Part shown: positions 1 through 10,517 of the stretch, piece by piece
How the letters are laid out: every line of letters starts with the position of its first letter
Position numbering within the stretch: position 1 is the first letter of the stretch
NCBI GenBank assembly: GCA_024509875.1
Contig: JAMPIV010012247.1
Span: forward strand, 62,001-126,000
Direction: 5' to 3'
DNA from: Oreohelix idahoensis
Taxonomy: Eukaryota; Mollusca; Gastropoda; Stylommatophora; Oreohelicidae
DNA length: 64,000 nucleotides
The notes under the pieces: generated by a model
What the model was told of the DNA's origin: nothing
The model's input: the letters and a program-made list of their open reading frames with translations, nothing else
Database searches by the model: none
Made by a program: the position numbers and the translations under genes

Positions 1-1
1 T

Positions 2-937
2 CTAAGTAATGCACAGATTAAGAATGAATTGCCTGTTGCTTTTGCAGCACAACAAAACAATTTTTCACGCAATCGTTCTTTTAGTGCTGATAGGTATGTC
101 AATAAGGGAAATAATTACAATTTTAACAATGATAACTTTTACAAAGGGAAGCAATTTCAACAATCTGCTCCATTTAATGTTTCTTGGAACCAAACTCACA
201 GATCGCAAGATTTTGGTAACAATAATTTTAAAAATAATCAAGGACATTATAATAAACAAAACTGGAGATCAAAATCTCAGGGTCCGCAAAACAGACAAGG
301 TTCTTGGAATAAAAATTTTAAAGAACAGCATAACTTTAATTATACAAACTATCGGACTCGTCCAAATTTTAACTCTAGCAGAAACGACAATTTTGGCAAT
401 TTTAATGACAATAATCAAAATCGATCGCGTCGCAGAGATAGATCGTCAAGTAATACGGTTAGACATTCTAATGTCTCTTTAATTGATACACAGGCTAACA
501 TTGAACAGGGTAAAGTAGCTGAAACTCACAATGCTATGTCTTGTTCTCTTGATTGTACCCAGGTGAAAGACTGTCCAGAATGCTCGACTCTTTTCCAGCC
601 TAAGGCGATCACGACGCTGCGTTGCGGACATACCTTGCCTAGTCTACCTGCAGTCTGTACGGCCACTCCTGCGTCAGTACACCAGGGACAGGGCTCTCTT
701 AAGTTTAACAGAGGATTTGTTAACAATATTTCATGCTCTCTTTTATTCGACTCAGGTTGTACCACTGTGGGCGTCCGGACTTCGCTGATCGACCCTAGTT
801 GTGCGACGGGCAGGGTTGTGAAATGTGTGACGTTTGGCGGAACTGTGGAAACATTTCCCACAGCCATTATAACACTTCATACACCATTTTTTTTCAGGAC
901 AGATCCAGGCTTGTCTTCTTCCAAATCCAATTTGTGA
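2..937 (+). CDS. Gag and N-terminal protease part of a Gmr1-like Ty3/gypsy element (5' partial)
   Basis: The frame is open from base 2, so the gene starts upstream of the window. The first ~150 residues are very rich in Asn, Phe, Arg and Gln, like the basic, RNA-binding C-terminal part of a retrotransposon Gag. No canonical CX2CX4HX4C knuckle is visible; a Cys-rich stretch (DCTQVKDCPEC) sits near residue 180. At about residue 240 LLFDSGCTT matches the catalytic D-S/T-G motif of retropepsins. The frame closes shortly after a run of eight T at 887-894, and the second protease motif (LILGR) continues in the next frame. The enzyme is therefore split by a frame change, either programmed or a decay lesion. 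Assignment rests on motifs and on the pol genes directly downstream. Confidence 0.75.
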   Translation, partial: LSNAQIKNELPVAFAAQQNNFSRNRSFSADRYVNKGNNYNFNNDNFYKGKQFQQSAPFNVSWNQTHRSQDFGNNNFKNNQGHYNKQNWRSKSQGPQNRQGSWNKNFKEQHNFNYTNYRTRPNFNSSRNDNFGNFNDNNQNRSRRRDRSSSNTVRHSNVSLIDTQANIEQGKVAETHNAMSCSLDCTQVKDCPECSTLFQPKAITTLRCGHTLPSLPAVCTATPASVHQGQGSLKFNRGFVNNISCSLLFDSGCTTVGVRTSLIDPSCATGRVVKCVTFGGTVETFPTAIITLHTPFFFRTDPGLSSSKSNL

Positions 938-3900
938 TTTAATACTTGGTCGCATACATGGTATTAAAGAGTGTTCACCACAGCAAATTGCTGAATGGGA
1001 AGAGCGACATATTCAAACTGCAAATGCAGTAGTGACTAGAGCGCAAGCTACTAATATGTCGCATGATACACCTATTGAACCTACAGTTCATACCACTTGT
1101 GATGATGATGCTCCTATTTCACGGGAGTTGTTTGCAACATTGCAAAAGAATGATGATTCATTAAAAAATTTTTTTCAGTATGTTAACAAAAAGAATACAA
1201 GCAACAAACTTGCAAAATCTAGACATGACTTTATACTTAAAAATGGGATTTTGGTTAGAGTAATACGGGAAAAGGATTCATCCTTATGTTCTCAGATTCT
1301 AGTCCCATCCTGTATGAGATCTCGTATTTTACGACATGCGCATGACTCGCAATGTGCGGGCCATATGGGTTTTTCGCGTACCAAATCCAGAGTGCTTTCG
1401 GCATTCTACTGGCCAGGCGTCCATAGGGACATCACTCTCTATTGTCGGTCCTGTTTGATATGTCAGGAAGTTAAGGTACGGGGTCCATTTCATGCGGCTC
1501 CTATTCAAGCTGCGGACATCCCGATTAGACCATTTGATAAAATGGCCATTGACATTATTGGTCCGATACTTCCATCTGCTAGAGGGCATACTCATATCCT
1601 TACGTGCATTGATATGTGCACTCGTTGGCCTGAGGCCATCCCTCTCAAGAACACTTCATCTGCCAGTGTAGCAGAGGCATTGATGTTAATCTTCTCACGC
1701 ATTGGTTTTCCACGGAAAATCTTGTCGGATCATGGGGTTCAGTTCATTTCTGAATCCATGTCTCAAGTTATGAAGACATTAGGTATAGACAGATCTCTTA
1801 GTTCTATTTATCATCCGATGTCAAATGGGTTAATTGAGCGTCTCAATAGGACACTCAAGCAGTTGTTGGGTAAGATGACTCAAGACCATCCCCAAGACTG
1901 GGATCGGGTCCTACCCGCTTGTCTCTTTGCGTATCGCGAGGTACAAAATCAAGCAACGGGGTTTTCTCCATTCCAGCTTGTTTTTGGCATGCAACCACGC
2001 GGTCCTATGTCGTTAATCCACGACTTATTGGTTGACGAGAATATTGAAGAGGAAACTCAATCCTCTTATGAGTATGTGATCTCTCTGAGAAAGAGAATCA
2101 TAGATGCTTGTAGACTAGCTACTGCATCATCTGAACAAGCCAAAGAAAAAGCTCGTCTATTTGCAAACAAGTATAGACGTCTTCGCCAGCTCATACCTGG
2201 TGATGAAGCTTTTGTCTTACTACCTACGCATAACAATCGTCTTTTAATTACCTGGAGAGGTCCTTTCAGGATCATCTCAAGAATATCCGATGTCGACTAC
2301 ATCGTTGATGTTAATGGTAAACATAAAACCTTCCACATTAACATGTTGAAGGAGTATTACTCACGTCCTGATTATCTACAGTCAGTGTTTCAGGCAACTG
2401 ACGATCCTACACCACCTATTCAACACTATTCTAGTTTGTCAGTCATCCAAGAAGAGGAATCTTCTTTCGATGATGTACAACTACCAATACCAGTTGTACC
2501 ACTCCATTCCACTGAGAAATGGAATGATGTTACGATCTCATCTACTCTTTCGGCTGATCAACGTCAGCAAGTCTCTAATATTCTACACTCGTATGAGGAT
2601 GTCCTCACTGACATCCCAGGTCATACGTCAGTCATCCAACATGACATTATTCTGACTGACGATACGCCTATTCGAGTTCGCCCATATCCTATTCCTTTAC
2701 ACTTTCGTGATAAGGTTGATAAGGAATTGGATGAGATGCTCCAATTAAATATAATTGAACCATCTTCATCTCCATATTCTTCTTCCATGGTAATCATTAG
2801 GAAGAAAGACAACAATATACGTCTTTGCGTAGATTACAGGAAATTAAACAAAGTTACAAAATTCGATGCGGAACCATTACCTCTTTTAGATGACTTATTG
2901 GAGAGATTATCTCATGCTACATTCTTTTCGAAATTTGACCTTTCAAAGGGATATTGGCAAGTGCCACTCACTCCTAAAGCAAAGCCATTCACCGCTTTCT
3001 CGACACCACGGGGTCTTTTTCAATGGAATTTTATGCCATTCGGGTTAATGAATGCGCCAGCTACCTTTGTACGCATGATGCGCCGCATATTGTCTCATCG
3101 TCCCGATGTCATTACTTATATAGATGACATCTGTCTTTTCAGTGACTCTTGGGATGAACATATTCAGGGTTTAAAATCTTTACTTTCTACCTTACGGGAT
3201 TATAACTTAACAGCGAAACCTTCAAAGGCTTTTGTCGGTTTTCATGACATCTCCTTTCTTGGTCACCGTATAGGTCGCGGTTTAATGTATACAGAAGACA
3301 GTAACGTCTCTAAAATTTTAAACATCTCAGCACCTAAGACAAAAAAACAAGTGAGGTCGCTCTTAGGACTAATACAGTTCTATTCTAAATTCATCCCTCA
3401 TTTGTCTACTATAACTGCACCTCTTTCTTCGTTACTAAAAAAAGGCACATCTAATGTAATAAAGTGGTCGCAGGATCACCAAACGGCTTTAGACTATATA
3501 AAACAATTTTTTTCAAATAAGCCTTTTTTAAGGTTGCCTAACAAAGATCTCACCTTTGTTCTTCGCAGTGATGCTTCTTCCTACGCTATTGCGGCAGTTT
3601 TGATGCAGGAATACGGAGGCACCTTATTTCCGGTTATGTACGTATCCAGAAAGCTCACAACGAGCGAGATGAAATATTCCGTTCTGGATAAAGAGCTCCT
3701 TGCTCTTGTCTGGGCAATCACTAAACTGGATCGTTATCTCCTCGGATCACACTTTGTGGTGGAGTCTGACCAGAAAGCTCTTACCGCACTGAATACAGGG
3801 AACGTTAAGTCATCAAAGTCAGCGCGTTACGCTATAGCGCTTCAACCGTTCCATTTTGAGATACGAGCTATTCCTGGAGTGCAGAATGTGTTCGCAGACT

Positions 3901-3980
3901 GTCTTTCAAGATGCCCAAGTGAACGTGTCGAAACTAAACCACTTCCAGATGGTGAAACATCCTCACCGAAACATGAATAA
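900..3980 (+). CDS. Pol polyprotein: protease end, integrase, reverse transcriptase, RNase H (integrase-first order)
   Basis: The frame opens with the protease motif DLILGR. Next comes the integrase zinc domain (HAHDSQCAGHMG, then CRSCLIC), the integrase core with D (AIDIIGPI), D (LSDHGVQF) and E (SNGLIERLN), and a C-terminal chromatin/DNA-binding part (ITWRGPFRII). Only then come reverse transcriptase (LCVDYRKLN, FDLSKGYWQVPL, catalytic TYIDD) and RNase H (VLRSDASS, VLDKELLALVWA, ESDQKAL). All domains look intact over ~1000 residues. Usual Ty3/gypsy order is PR-RT-RH-INT; integrase before RT is the order described for Gmr1-like elements. The first in-frame ATG is near 1056, but a Gag-Pol fusion by frameshift is more likely than independent initiation. 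Confidence 0.9.
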   Translation, partial: QIQACLLPNPICDLILGRIHGIKECSPQQIAEWEERHIQTANAVVTRAQATNMSHDTPIEPTVHTTCDDDAPISRELFATLQKNDDSLKNFFQYVNKKNTSNKLAKSRHDFILKNGILVRVIREKDSSLCSQILVPSCMRSRILRHAHDSQCAGHMGFSRTKSRVLSAFYWPGVHRDITLYCRSCLICQEVKVRGPFHAAPIQAADIPIRPFDKMAIDIIGPILPSARGHTHILTCIDMCTRWPEAIPLKNTSSASVAEALMLIFSRIGFPRKILSDHGVQFISESMSQVMKTLGIDRSLSSIYHPMSNGLIERLNRTLKQLLGKMTQDHPQDWDRVLPACLFAYREVQNQATGFSPFQLVFGMQPRGPMSLIHDLLVDENIEEETQSSYEYVISLRKRIIDACRLATASSEQAKEKARLFANKYRRLRQLIPGDEAFVLLPTHNNRLLITWRGPFRIISRISDVDYIVDVNGKHKTFHINMLKEYYSRPDYLQSVFQATDDPTPPIQHYSSLSVIQEEESSFDDVQLPIPVVPLHSTEKWNDVTISSTLSADQRQQVSNILHSYEDVLTDIPGHTSVIQHDIILTDDTPIRVRPYPIPLHFRDKVDKELDEMLQLNIIEPSSSPYSSSMVIIRKKDNNIRLCVDYRKLNKVTKFDAEPLPLLDDLLERLSHATFFSKFDLSKGYWQVPLTPKAKPFTAFSTPRGLFQWNFMPFGLMNAPATFVRMMRRILSHRPDVITYIDDICLFSDSWDEHIQGLKSLLSTLRDYNLTAKPSKAFVGFHDISFLGHRIGRGLMYTEDSNVSKILNISAPKTKKQVRSLLGLIQFYSKFIPHLSTITAPLSSLLKKGTSNVIKWSQDHQTALDYIKQFFSNKPFLRLPNKDLTFVLRSDASSYAIAAVLMQEYGGTLFPVMYVSRKLTTSEMKYSVLDKELLALVWAITKLDRYLLGSHFVVESDQKALTALNTGNVKSSKSARYAIALQPFHFEIRAIPGVQNVFADCLSRCPSERVETKPLPDGETSSPKHE

Positions 3981-4883
3981 CTTTGTACATTGTTATTGAT
4001 ACTATATTAACGTTTTCTTAGTACGCGAACATTGGTACTACAGTAACTTTTTATTAATATGGCAACATTGTTAAGAGCTACAAATATACATTTGTTATTC
4101 CTATGGAACATATTACACTACATGGCGTGTGCGAGAATATATTTTATCTTGTATGGAACATTCAGTACATCGTCGCGTCTATTACTAACTAGTTACAACT
4201 GAACATTGACAATGAGTGATACTGGAATTATTTAGAATATATTGTTAACTAGTTATTTGTTAGTAATTAAGGAATATATAAATTAGATTAATTCAACTTA
4301 ATCTATTTGATTGATTATAAATCACACATCTACTAACTTTATTAGTTTCTCGCAATACGTGTATTCACGTATCCCACTACATGATATCTCACTTTTAGAT
4401 AACTAGTCAAACTTACTAGTGTTAGAAAATAGTAAGTGTGTTGCTTCTTAAAGTGTTTAATTATGCTTTGTTTCATTTTGCATGTTGTATTTTAAAATTT
4501 CTCTGTTTTATTGATTCTCTTGTCATTGATCATCATCAGTGTTGCTGTTCATTTTCATTTTTGAAATCATATGTTTCAAATTTTTTTGAAAACTTAGTTG
4601 AATTTTATTATCATTTTTTTTTTATGGTTTCTTCATTTTCATTTTTCAACTTGTTTTACTTCGAATATTACCACATCGTTCCAAAGTAGGTCGAGTGTGG
4701 ATGTGTGCTTTAATGCATACTGTCATTTAGTTATATTGATTTCAATTTAATATTCTTTTCTTAATATGATATAACTTTATGCATTTCATATCTTGTTGTA
4801 GTTTTTTGACTCACCTCTCTCGAGTAATTAGTTCGAAAAAAATTAATAGAATTAATTTTTTTAAGGGGAGGTAATAAGGTAGC
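3981..4883 (+). other. AT-rich 3' noncoding part of the Gmr1-like element, ending in a polypurine tract
   Basis: About 900 bp between the pol stop and a candidate LTR. I see no coding sequence; the short open frame near 4438-4689 is a T-rich by-product. The stretch ends in a purine run at 4863-4872 (AAGGGGAGG), the expected plus-strand priming tract just before a 3' LTR. Confidence 0.5.
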
Positions 4884-5830
4884 TGTTACGTACATTTATT
4901 ACCTAAGGGGGTAGTCTTCGGTCCTGCCAAATGTACGCACCAGTCTTGATATAGTTATATTATTTGTGCGGTCGAATGATTCGCGCACTGACGTGCACGA
5001 AGCAGTGAGTGTTGCTTTGGGACGCACGGGTAACCTAGTTGAGTAGTTTCTGACGTCATGATTTGAAGGGCAACATGGAACTTGTTTATGTCCATGATTG
5101 TTATATTATATATTTGTATTCAATGGCATGTTTATGGAAAGCCATTTATTCTAGTGATCTGTATTGGTCTTCAGGTCGAAACCAATAGCAGCAATGTCAC
5201 GTAAGTTATCGCCCCACTTCTTATTTAAAGCTGTATTATAAGGCCGCTCTAATACTAGTCTAGCGGGAAGATGTTATTCCTAGAATGGATCTACAGAGTC
5301 GTTTGCCTTTAGGATTTGTATCGTAGAAGAAGGATTCCTACGAGTGGAAGAAGTTATTGATTACCTTATGCACATGTTTTAATATGCTGTTAAACAATGC
5401 CAGAAGCGTGGCATAGAATGGGAGAGGTTAGCCAACTGGAATCTCTAACCTGTTCGTATTATCGTGTATGACTTTGTTTGAAACTATATGCTATCTAACG
5501 TTATGTTTTGGAGAACGTATGGGATTGTGAAGTATGATATGGAAGATTTTATCCTGGAGTATGAATACGTTACCATGATAGACGTCCTTGAGAGAAGGTC
5601 AACGGACTTGAATGAGAAGAATATTATACGGTAACAGTTTGTGATCCTTAGTCACTTGAGTCAGAGGACTTTATGGTAGAGAATCTTCAGGAACTTTAAA
5701 AGTAATTACCATTATGCTGATGTATGATCTTTGCGCCTGTGACGATGTTAGTCTTGTCCACTCCGTCTGTGTCATGTTGAATAAAATCGATGTACAGTCA
5801 TCACCGACTTATGTACTGCCAGTACTTGCC
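4884..5830 (+). mobile_element. Candidate 3' LTR of the first Gmr1-like element (right end uncertain)
   Basis: The stretch starts TGTTACG, a common LTR start, directly after a purine tract. It contains a TATTTAAA-like box near 5222 and an AATAAA near 5781, both expected inside an LTR. The partner 5' LTR is outside the window, so the right boundary cannot be fixed by comparison. It could instead be the 5' LTR of the RT remnant that follows. Confidence 0.35.
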
Positions 5831-5940
5831 CAGTTCACTACTTGTTGAAGTTCGTTGGAAGAATATTGTTGACATTCGTTCATTTTAACCATTCGCGTTT
5901 GAAGCTACCTCTTCACCAGTATAAACTGTACTCAACCATA

Positions 5941-7062
5941 AAACGAACTATACGTCTTTGCGTTGATTATCGCAAATTGAATCAAGTGACGAAATTTGAT
6001 GCTGAACCTATACCTTTACTTGAAGAGCTACTTACCAGACTATCGAATTCTCATTTCTTTACTAAACTCGATTTGTCTAAGGGATATTGGCAAGTTCCAT
6101 TATCCGAACACGCCAAACCGTTTACTGCTTTTTCGACACCTAGAGGTCTATTCCAATGGAAATTTATGCCTTTCGGCCTTATAAACGCCCCTGCAACATT
6201 CGTACGCATGATGCGTCGAATCCTATCTCATCGCTCAGATGTCATTGCATATCTTGATGACATCTGTCTTTTCAGTGATACTTGGAACGATCACTATAAT
6301 GGGATAAATGAACTATTGTCTATCTTACGCGAGCATAACCTGACAGCGAAACCATCTAAAGCTTGTATTGGTTTTAGCGAAATATCTTTCTTAGGTCACC
6401 GTGTTGGTCATGGTTTCCTAAAAACAGAGGACCATAATACAAGTAAGATACTTAACATTTCTATTCCTAAGACTAAAAAGCAAGTGCGAAGTCTCTTAGG
6501 TCTAATACAATTTTATGGATGATTCATTCCGAATCTGTCCTCCATTATGTCACCTCTTTCTTCCTTGCTAAAGAAAGGGTCTCCTAATGTAGTCCATTGG
6601 ACTCAAGAATGTCAATCCTCTTTGGATAAGGTTAAAACTATGTTTTCTACTTCACCTATCCTAGTATTGCCTTCTAAGGATAAGACATTTATTCTTCGTA
6701 GTGACGCTTCATCCACAGGGATTGGAGCAGCACTAATGCAAGAGTACTCTGGAACTCTGCATCCTGTGATGTATATTTCTCGAAAATTAAATGCCGCAGA
6801 GAAGAATTACTCGGTCCTAGACCGTGAATTATTGGCTATGGTTTGGTCAATCCTTAAACTGCAAAGATTTCTTCTTGGCGCGCATTTCATTGTGGAAACT
6901 GACCAGAAAGCTCTTACGGCTATTCAGAGTAAAAATCTGAAGAGCGCGAGATCAACGCGATACGCGATTGCTCTGCAGCCGTTTCATTTTTCGGTGCGAG
7001 CTATCCGTGGGTCAGAAAATGTGATGGCAGATATTTTGTCTAGATGCCCACATGATTCATAA
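5941..7062 (+). pseudogene. RT-RNase H remnant of a second, related Ty3/gypsy element
   Basis: Coding similarity begins abruptly at LCVDYRKLN, with no Gag, protease or integrase before it. RT motifs KLDLSKGYWQVPL and AYLDD are present, then RNase H (ILRSDASS, VLDRELLAMVWS, ETDQKAL). A single TGA at ~6520 interrupts the frame where relatives have a basic residue (QFYG-stop-FIP), consistent with a CGA-to-TGA transition. The protein is clearly related to but divergent from the pol at 900-3980, so this is a separate insertion and not a duplication. It cannot encode a working element. Confidence 0.85.
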
Positions 7063-7483
7063 CTGTTAAATTATATGCCTAACTTTGCTACAGTTGTTCC
7101 TATGTTGAAATGTGTACACATATGGAATATATCATATATTGATTGTAACACTACTTAGCGGTTCACTGATGTTTATTCACCGCTGGTCTTTCAATGTTTT
7201 TTTCGTCTTTGATGATCATGATGTTAAGGTATCTAAGATGAAATTTATGTATAAACTGATGTAGAAAGTGTGGCATTGCAAGTATTGTAGTATGCGTTGG
7301 TGACACCTCTCTGGAAATATTTATACTTAGAGAAATACTTTCTCTAAGTTCATGAAATATATTCTCAATGCTTATCATCTGTGCATTGTTATTGGTGCGT
7401 TGTGAGCCTATTGTATGTTGCTCCTAGATGTATTTCAAAAAAAAAAAAAGTACCATTTTTTTTTCCCGAGGGGTGTGGTAATC

Positions 7484-8164
7484 TGTTGCGTGCATATTTT
7501 GACGCACATATTACAAAAATGCGATATGGCTATTTAATGTGGAAAATATATATTTGCATTCATTTGTGTATGAAAATGCTTCCTCTGGTAAAGCTAGATA
7601 ATTCATGATTGATTTACACTTTTGATTATATGAGTGATCTTTCTTGATATTATCGGCGCATGGATATTGTATTCATGTCCGTTCTTATTTGTTCGGGCCA
7701 GAAAATAGATTAATTTTGCTTGTTATGTTTATGGCCTGAATTCATGTGTACTACTTGTCTAGTGCAAGTAGATTCAGTCGTATATTGTATACCTTTGTAT
7801 GTTCAGGTCGGACTATATTCTTTCTGCCAGAATCTAGCGCAGGTTTTCATAGTCCTACTGGGTTGTAAGGAGTTCCGATAAAGTCGCCAAGAAATGGCTG
7901 AGTGCTTTTTCCAGGGCTGGCACTGTTTAAGGTTTAACAGTGATTCATAGATGTTTTTCTAGGAGAAGTTTGTGTCTCTGCAAGAGTCTGTCAGAGATCC
8001 TCCTCATATGTGTGATTCGGACTCCAGTTATGCCAGACCCTAATTTTGATGATCTCGAGTTGATTAGACCTAGATGGAACATTGTGCTTCGTATCGCTAG
8101 GGTTGTGTTTTGTATCGACGAAGATGACAGGCTTTCCTACAGCAGTTATGTCTACGTGAATTAA
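7484..8164 (+). mobile_element. Candidate 3' LTR of the second Gmr1-like element (end uncertain)
   Basis: A purine-rich tract at 7468-7478 is followed by GGTAATC and TGTTGCG. This layout matches the first element, where GGTAATAAGGTAGC precedes TGTTACG. The rest is not obviously similar to the 4884 LTR. The right end is a guess; no target duplication was found. Confidence 0.25.
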
Positions 8165-8902
8165 CTTGATTACTGTAGAGCTGTATGGAAAACTTTATGA
8201 AATTATTTATATGCACATTATAAATTAACTTTGGCTTATATCTACCTTCCTACGAGTGAGTGAGCGACAACTCAGGAAGGCGGCCATGTTATATTCCTGT
8301 CATCATATTTTTGATCACTGTCAAGAGAACAGATTATGTATCCTACTATCGGGCAGTGGTATCGAGATCTTGTTATGAGGTGAAAACCCACTATCGTGGT
8401 TTATGAGTGTTATACAAACATTGGACATATTTCAGCTTAAGAACTTAGCTATGAAATGAAGGTTCGGCCAATGACTTTTGTATGTTTACCGATCCTCATT
8501 GACGCGTTCAGTCAGTAGAGGATACGGCGATTAGTTACCAGAACAGTGAATACCACCTTGGGTTGAATGATATTTCACTACTACATGAATGTATCATCCA
8601 TGATTCAAATAACCAATGAATGTATGTCAACATGTGTCCATGACTGTATCCGTGCTGTCCAGTTTGCGTGCCTTCATTAAACTATTGAAATGTCAGAGGC
8701 AGTTCAAGTCGTCATTGCATTACATGAGAATGTGTGAGAGTTATTACCAAGAGGTCTGTTACACCGAACTACTACACCATTCGCGTTACTTGACACTCCC
8801 ACTCAAGGTCTACATGACAGGTTCATTCAACAGTGGCCAATACACAACAACACGTTTATTCTACAGTAGTGGCCAGACTTAGCATATCCTTGACACTCTA
8901 CA
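8165..8902. other. No feature recognised
   Basis: About 740 bp without coding signal, tandem repeat or recognisable element ends. An 88-codon open frame at 8616-8882 has no motif and is not supported. Confidence 0.4.
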
Positions 8903-9249
8903 ATCTATCAGTCAATTGTTGAAACAAATTTCTAGCTTGTTCAGCCGTTATTGGAGATGTACAAGCATTTTTTGTGGTCCTATGACTAATTGCCACGGTA
9001 AACAGTTTTACACGATTTGGTAACTAACCCAATACGTTGAAAAATATGAACATAATATCATTTTCCAGTGTTCTACAACAACCGTGCTTTGGGAATTTGT
9101 TTTCCGGTGGCAACTTAAAATCTCGAACCGGATCAGAATGAGTTTCAGTACATTTTTCATTCGTTTTATTACTAAACATGGATCGACGCTCTGAGCAGCT
9201 TGCGGTCCAAATGATGGGATTTCATAAGCCGGTCCCGGTAGTTAATGTG
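8903..9249 (+). mobile_element. 5'-truncated TTAA-type MITE (same family as 59720-60398)
   Basis: Nearly the whole stretch matches 60048-60398 in the same orientation, with only scattered substitutions. It ends in CGGTAGTTAATGTG followed by TTAA, the same terminus as the full copy. The left end of the family is absent, so this copy is truncated. A TTAA target is typical of piggyBac-superfamily transposition. Confidence 0.75.
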
Positions 9250-9253
9250 TTAA

Positions 9254-9495
9254 TGCACTAAAAAGCCACAAATAATTTTTCAAGGAGTTTATAGCTTGCA
9301 GTAAAATAATGTAACATCAAATTGACAAAAAGCGTGGGGCGCTTAAGCGCTTATCATATATTTTATCCATAAGTGTGTAATGAAGTATAAAGCAGAAGTT
9401 AATTTCATGTAGAATCAGCGCCCTAGGCTTTTTGTCAATTTTTTTTACTGCAAGCTATAAACTCCTTAACAAATTATTTGTGGCTTTTTAGTGCA
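9254..9495. mobile_element. TTAA-flanked MITE with long terminal inverted repeats
   Basis: The left arm starts TGCACTAAAAAGCC and the right arm ends GGCTTTTTAGTGCA. The two arms remain complementary for roughly 75 bp, sharing the inverted blocks GGAGTTTATAGCTTGCAGTA and TTGACAAAAAGC. TTAA flanks both sides (9250-9253 and 9496-9499). There is no coding capacity in 242 bp. The left TTAA is also the terminal TTAA of the preceding MITE, so this element probably inserted there. Confidence 0.85.
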
Positions 9496-9499
9496 TTAA

Positions 9500-10319
9500 A
9501 AGCCTGTGTTTAAAATATTTTATTTTTTATGTTCTTCTTTTTAGTGTTATTTTGTTGTTGTTTTGAAATTTATGTCAAATGTAATAGATCCGCTAATGAC
9601 ATTATCAGTTTGCGATAAACAAATCCAGAGCACAGGAGGCGGATTTCATTATTCAGTATATTACACGGAAAGTTAATTTTTTTTTTTTTTCAAATTTTGA
9701 GAAGAGTTGTAAATTACCTTTTTTAAATGTAGTTGTCAGTTGTGTGTATGTCTGTGCACGCGCGTGCAATAGTGTGTATGTGGAGGGGGGAGAAGTTTCA
9801 ACATTTCTCTAAGAGAGACAATCTTGTTGGAAAGAATATACCTAGATTATTTACAGTTATCACCCATTTCACTGATGATACAATACAAACAAACAAAAAT
9901 TAATTTTAATTTGATACATTTTATTATGTTTACGACTGATTATTGTATTGTCATAGGGAACACACAACTATGCCAAGTTTCAGAGCTATTGCTCACCTGG
10001 AAGTGATTGAAAAATCAATTGCAAGATTTGAAGGTGACAAGAGAGTGACACATCTCGAGTTAAAGAAAAGCCTGTGAAAATAATATATAGTGGTGTGTTT
10101 GAGTATCCGTATGTGTACATACACATATATACATATATAATTGCTTATATTGTATAATTGCTTTGCAGCTGCTTATAAAAATTGTTGTTCCAAGGGAAAA
10201 AATAATAGCCTTAATTCTGATGCAGGCTTACTTTTGTTATGTTTGCAACAACAAAAAATGCTCAACCAAAGAACTAATACAAATAAATACATCACCTAAT
10301 TTGAAATAATGTCAGTGGG
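9500..10319. other. No feature recognised
   Basis: About 820 bp of AT-rich intronic or intergenic DNA with short T runs and a small GT-rich patch near 9735-9780. I looked here for N-terminal SEC62 exons and found none. Confidence 0.4.
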
Positions 10320-10517
10320 ATAATGGGTGAGGAAAAGGCGCTTGCATTGGACAGGACGTATATCGAGAAAATTGTTGAAAGTGTACAAGGCATTCCTTGT
10401 CCTGGAATCCCCAGAGTAAGAGAAATAGAGGAAGACTTAAAATGCCATGGAGAAGGGAATTGGAGATAGGCATAGAAGGGATAAAAGAAGACATGGAAAG
10501 ATCGTCTCTTAAACTTT
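10320..10517 (+). mobile_element. LINE 3'-end fragment (family A)
   Basis: The sequence parallels 40735-40955 (shared GGAATCCCCAGAGTAAGAGA block) and 34005-34195. Those encode the C-terminal tail typical of RTE-like LINE ORFs (GRPTNTWRRELE, then ELMAQDRKT). Frames here are broken. It lies directly before the minisatellite, whose unit is the continuation of the same LINE end. Confidence 0.65.

Noticed and set aside
4438..4689. 83-codon frame after pol
   Set aside because: T-rich, Phe/Ser-rich translation of AT-rich DNA; position fits the 3' noncoding region.
9824..10006. Missing N-terminal SEC62 exon
   Set aside because: No match to the conserved N-terminal SEC62 domain and no credible acceptor/donor pair; left unannotated.
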